A stretch of 64,000 bases of DNA from positions 48,412-112,411 of the forward strand of contig NKIM01000019.1 of NCBI GenBank assembly GCA_002255955.1, read 5' to 3'. The stretch comes from Burkholderiales bacterium PBB2 (lineage in GTDB: Bacteria > Pseudomonadota > Gammaproteobacteria > Burkholderiales > Burkholderiaceae_C). The translations under genes and the position numbers were made by a program. Of the stretch, positions 62,284 through 64,000 are shown in pieces. Within the stretch, counting starts at the first letter, position 1; every line of letters begins with the position of its first letter. The notes below the pieces were generated by a model that did not search any database, was not told the origin of the DNA, and was given only the letters and a program-made list of their open reading frames with translations.

Positions 62284-63705
62284 ATGGCGGCCATGAGTGA
62301 TTCCCTGTTTCCCGAAGACGAACTGCCCGCTGCGCTGCCCAGCCGCAGCGCGGGCTCTTCTGCCGCCTCTGCCGCCTCGCCCGTGTTCGGTCAAGCCTCC
62401 TTGCATCCGCCCCTGGCCGAGCGCCTGCGTCCCAATTCGCTCGACGAGGTGATCGGCCAGCGTCAATTGCTGGGCCCCGGCATGCCGCTGCGCACCGCCT
62501 TCGAGTCGGGGCGGCTGCATTCCATGATCCTCTGGGGACCGCCGGGCGTGGGCAAGACCACGCTGGCGCGCTTGATGGCCCTGTCTTTCGAGGCGCAGTT
62601 CATCACCATCTCGGCGGTGCTGGGCGGGGTCAAGGACATCCGCGAGGCGGTCGAGCGCGCGCAAAGTGTCGCCGCCCAGGGGCGGCGCACCGTGGTTTTC
62701 GTGGACGAAGTCCATCGCTTCAACAAGTCGCAGCAGGATGCCTTCCTGCCGCATGTGGAGTCGGGCCTGTTCACCTTCATCGGCGCCACCACCGAGAACC
62801 CGTCTTTCGAAGTCAACTCGGCGCTGTTGTCGCGCGCCACCGTCCACGTGCTCAAGTCGCTGGACGAGCAGGATCTGCTCGATCTGGTGCAGCGTGGCGC
62901 CGAACTGCTGGCCTGCCCGCCGGTGACGGAAGGCGCAGCCAAGCGCCTTGCGGCCTATGCCGATGGCGATGCGCGCCGCCTGCTCAATGCCCTGGAGGCC
63001 GTAGCCTCGCTGACCCCGCCAGGTGTGGCGCAGATCGACGAGGCCGTGCTCGAGCGCGCGCTGGGCGAGCAACTGCGCCGTTATGACAAGGGCGGTGAGC
63101 AGTTCTACGATGTGATCTCGGCCCTGCACAAATCAGTGCGTGGCTCTGACCCTGATGCCGCGCTCTACTGGCTGGCCCGCATGCTCGACGGCGGTGTCGA
63201 TGCGCGCTACATCTCGCGCCGCCTGATCCGCATGGCCAGCGAGGACATCGGCCTGGCCGATCCGCGCGCGCTGCGCATCTGTCTGGATGCGGCCGAAACC
63301 TACGAGCGACTGGGTTCGCCCGAGGGCGAATTGACGCTGGCACAGGCGGTGGTGTTTCTGGCGGTGGCGCCCAAGTCCAATGCCGTCTACAGCGCCTACA
63401 AGGCGGTGAGGGCGTTTGTGAAGGGCGATGCCAGCCGCCCCGTGCCCCTGCATCTGCGCAATGCGCCGACAAAGCTGATGAGCCAGCTGGGCTATGGGCG
63501 CGAGTACCGCTACGCGCATGACGAGCCGGGCGGCTTTGCGGCCGGCGTGCACTACCTGCCTGAGGGCATGGAAGAGCAGCGCTTTTACGAGCCGGTGAAC
63601 CGCGGCCTGGAGCTGCGCATCGGAGATCGTTTGGCCGAGCTGCGCCGCCTCAATGCCGAGGCGCGCGAGGGTGAGTTGGGCTCGGCAAGCGAGCCCCGGG
63701 ATTAG
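62284..63705 (+). CDS. rarA: Replication-associated recombination protein A (RarA/MgsA)
   Basis: A 473-residue AAA+ ATPase that acts at stalled replication forks. Walker A GPPGVGKTTLARL, Walker B VFVDEVHRFNKSQQDAFLPHVE, sensor 1 GATTENPSFEVN and the C-terminal tetramerisation domain (KSNAVYSAYKAVRAF, LRNAPTKLMSQLGYG, YLPEGMEEQRFYEPVNRGLE) are visible. The N-terminus is uncertain: GTG 62275, ATG 62284 or ATG 62293 all read in frame. Confidence 0.94.
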   Translation: MAAMSDSLFPEDELPAALPSRSAGSSAASAASPVFGQASLHPPLAERLRPNSLDEVIGQRQLLGPGMPLRTAFESGRLHSMILWGPPGVGKTTLARLMALSFEAQFITISAVLGGVKDIREAVERAQSVAAQGRRTVVFVDEVHRFNKSQQDAFLPHVESGLFTFIGATTENPSFEVNSALLSRATVHVLKSLDEQDLLDLVQRGAELLACPPVTEGAAKRLAAYADGDARRLLNALEAVASLTPPGVAQIDEAVLERALGEQLRRYDKGGEQFYDVISALHKSVRGSDPDAALYWLARMLDGGVDARYISRRLIRMASEDIGLADPRALRICLDAAETYERLGSPEGELTLAQAVVFLAVAPKSNAVYSAYKAVRAFVKGDASRPVPLHLRNAPTKLMSQLGYGREYRYAHDEPGGFAAGVHYLPEGMEEQRFYEPVNRGLELRIGDRLAELRRLNAEAREGELGSASEPRD

Positions 63706-63779
63706 GCGCTCAATTGAGGGTCTTGGGGGCCCTCTGCGCTAGGGGTATTTACCAGCGAAACCCCTCGGAATGCGACTCC

Positions 63780-63785
63780 TACAAT
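63780..63785 (+). promoter_or_regulatory. Possible -10 of a short transcript
   Basis: TACAAT, with transcription expected near 63792. No consensus -35 is seen 17 bases upstream. A strong terminator follows after only about 30 bases, so the product would be a tiny RNA of about 60 bases or a livH leader. Confidence 0.35.
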
Positions 63786-63819
63786 GAAGCTCAGGCTGCA
63801 GGACTTGATGGCCACGTGG

Positions 63820-63849
63820 GCCCGCCGACATTGCGGCGGGCTTTTTTTT
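63820..63849 (+). terminator. Strong terminator in the rarA-livH gap
   Basis: GCCCGCCG and CGGCGGGC form a perfect 8-bp stem with a six-base loop, followed by eight T residues. It lies 115 bases after the rarA stop and 72 before the livH-like start, so it may end rarA readthrough or attenuate the downstream operon. Confidence 0.9.
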
Positions 63850-63921
63850 ATCTGCTCAAAGTTCAGCACAACGTTTGGGCGGGAACGCGCACAACGCTGA
63901 CCGCCATACCGGAGACGCTTC

Positions 63922-64000
63922 ATGGAAACTTTTTTCCAGCAAATCATCAACGGGCTGGTGCTCGGGAGCATGTATGCGCTGGTGGCGCTGGGGTACACGA
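63922..64000 (+). CDS. Branched-chain amino-acid ABC transporter permease (LivH type), 5' end only
   Basis: Only the first 26 residues are in the window: METFFQQIINGLVLGSMYAL followed by VALGYT. This start is characteristic of LivH-type permeases. GGAG lies seven bases before the ATG at 63922. The gene is cut off by the window end; a livHMGF-type operon probably follows, by analogy. Confidence 0.85.
   Translation, partial: METFFQQIINGLVLGSMYALVALGYT

Noticed and set aside
63702..63998. Minus-strand ORF across the rarA-livH gap
   Set aside because: Antisense to the livH start and the terminator; no start signal or family.

Overview
The window is GC-rich, gene-dense chromosomal DNA of a betaproteobacterium, most likely order Burkholderiales near Roseateles/Mitsuaria/Pelomonas. 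That placement rests on recalled protein family flavour (DUF3717/DUF1289, DUF3016, dapA-bamC, the topoisomerase IV genes) and on gene order, not on a search. Almost everything is core housekeeping. I see no prophage, insertion sequence, CRISPR array, rRNA or tRNA gene. The only clearly broken gene is a HlyD-type adaptor at 8203-9128.

Layout. 1-1289: end of a pirin gene and a DUF599 membrane protein. 7345 down to 1305 (minus): tRNA hydroxylase TrhO, an alpha/beta hydrolase and a polar amino-acid ABC importer with an M14-type deacylase gene inserted before its ATPase. 7399-9128: slyX, a SlyD-like isomerase and the adaptor remnant. 9324-11391: ribosomal-oxygenase-like cupin, a coupled unknown gene, and a tiny Ala-rich lipoprotein with a structured leader. 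16659 down to 11477 (minus): MFS transporter, an unlisted 47-aa membrane ORF, a methyltransferase, dapA, bamC and a metallo-hydrolase. 18134-25742 (plus): parE, acetylpolyamine-deacetylase-like gene, GNAT, lytic transglycosylase, parC and a Tat-type class A beta-lactamase, tightly packed.

25729-34447: CYTH protein, pyrD, a LysR/EamA divergent pair, DAHP synthase, a DUF2141/carotenoid-oxygenase pair, a small membrane protein behind two abutting LexA boxes, and rpiA. 41645 down to 34544 (minus): a translationally coupled run (NAD(P)-binding protein, beta-CASP nuclease-like protein, MgtC/DUF4010 protein, mnmC) and a chemoreceptor. 41768-49718: RhlE-type helicase, ettA, a Spy-like periplasmic protein with a two-component system, and a MATE exporter. 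49715-56922: a DUF3717-DUF1289 protein, trpS with a probable Fe-S motif, purN, two small genes, an RsmB-family methyltransferase, an acyl desaturase, DUF3016, and rpmB-rpmG.

57236-64000: trxB, a Crp/Fnr regulator, ftsK, lolA and rarA. This resembles the enterobacterial trxB-lrp-ftsK-lolA-rarA block with a Crp/Fnr gene in the lrp place. A short promoter/terminator cassette and the start of a livH-like permease end the window.

The best candidate for something undescribed is the SOS-box-controlled single-span membrane protein at 33108-33512. It is worth testing as a damage-induced division or membrane effector. The 47-aa membrane ORF at 15209-15352 and the topoisomerase IV/beta-lactamase gene cluster come next.
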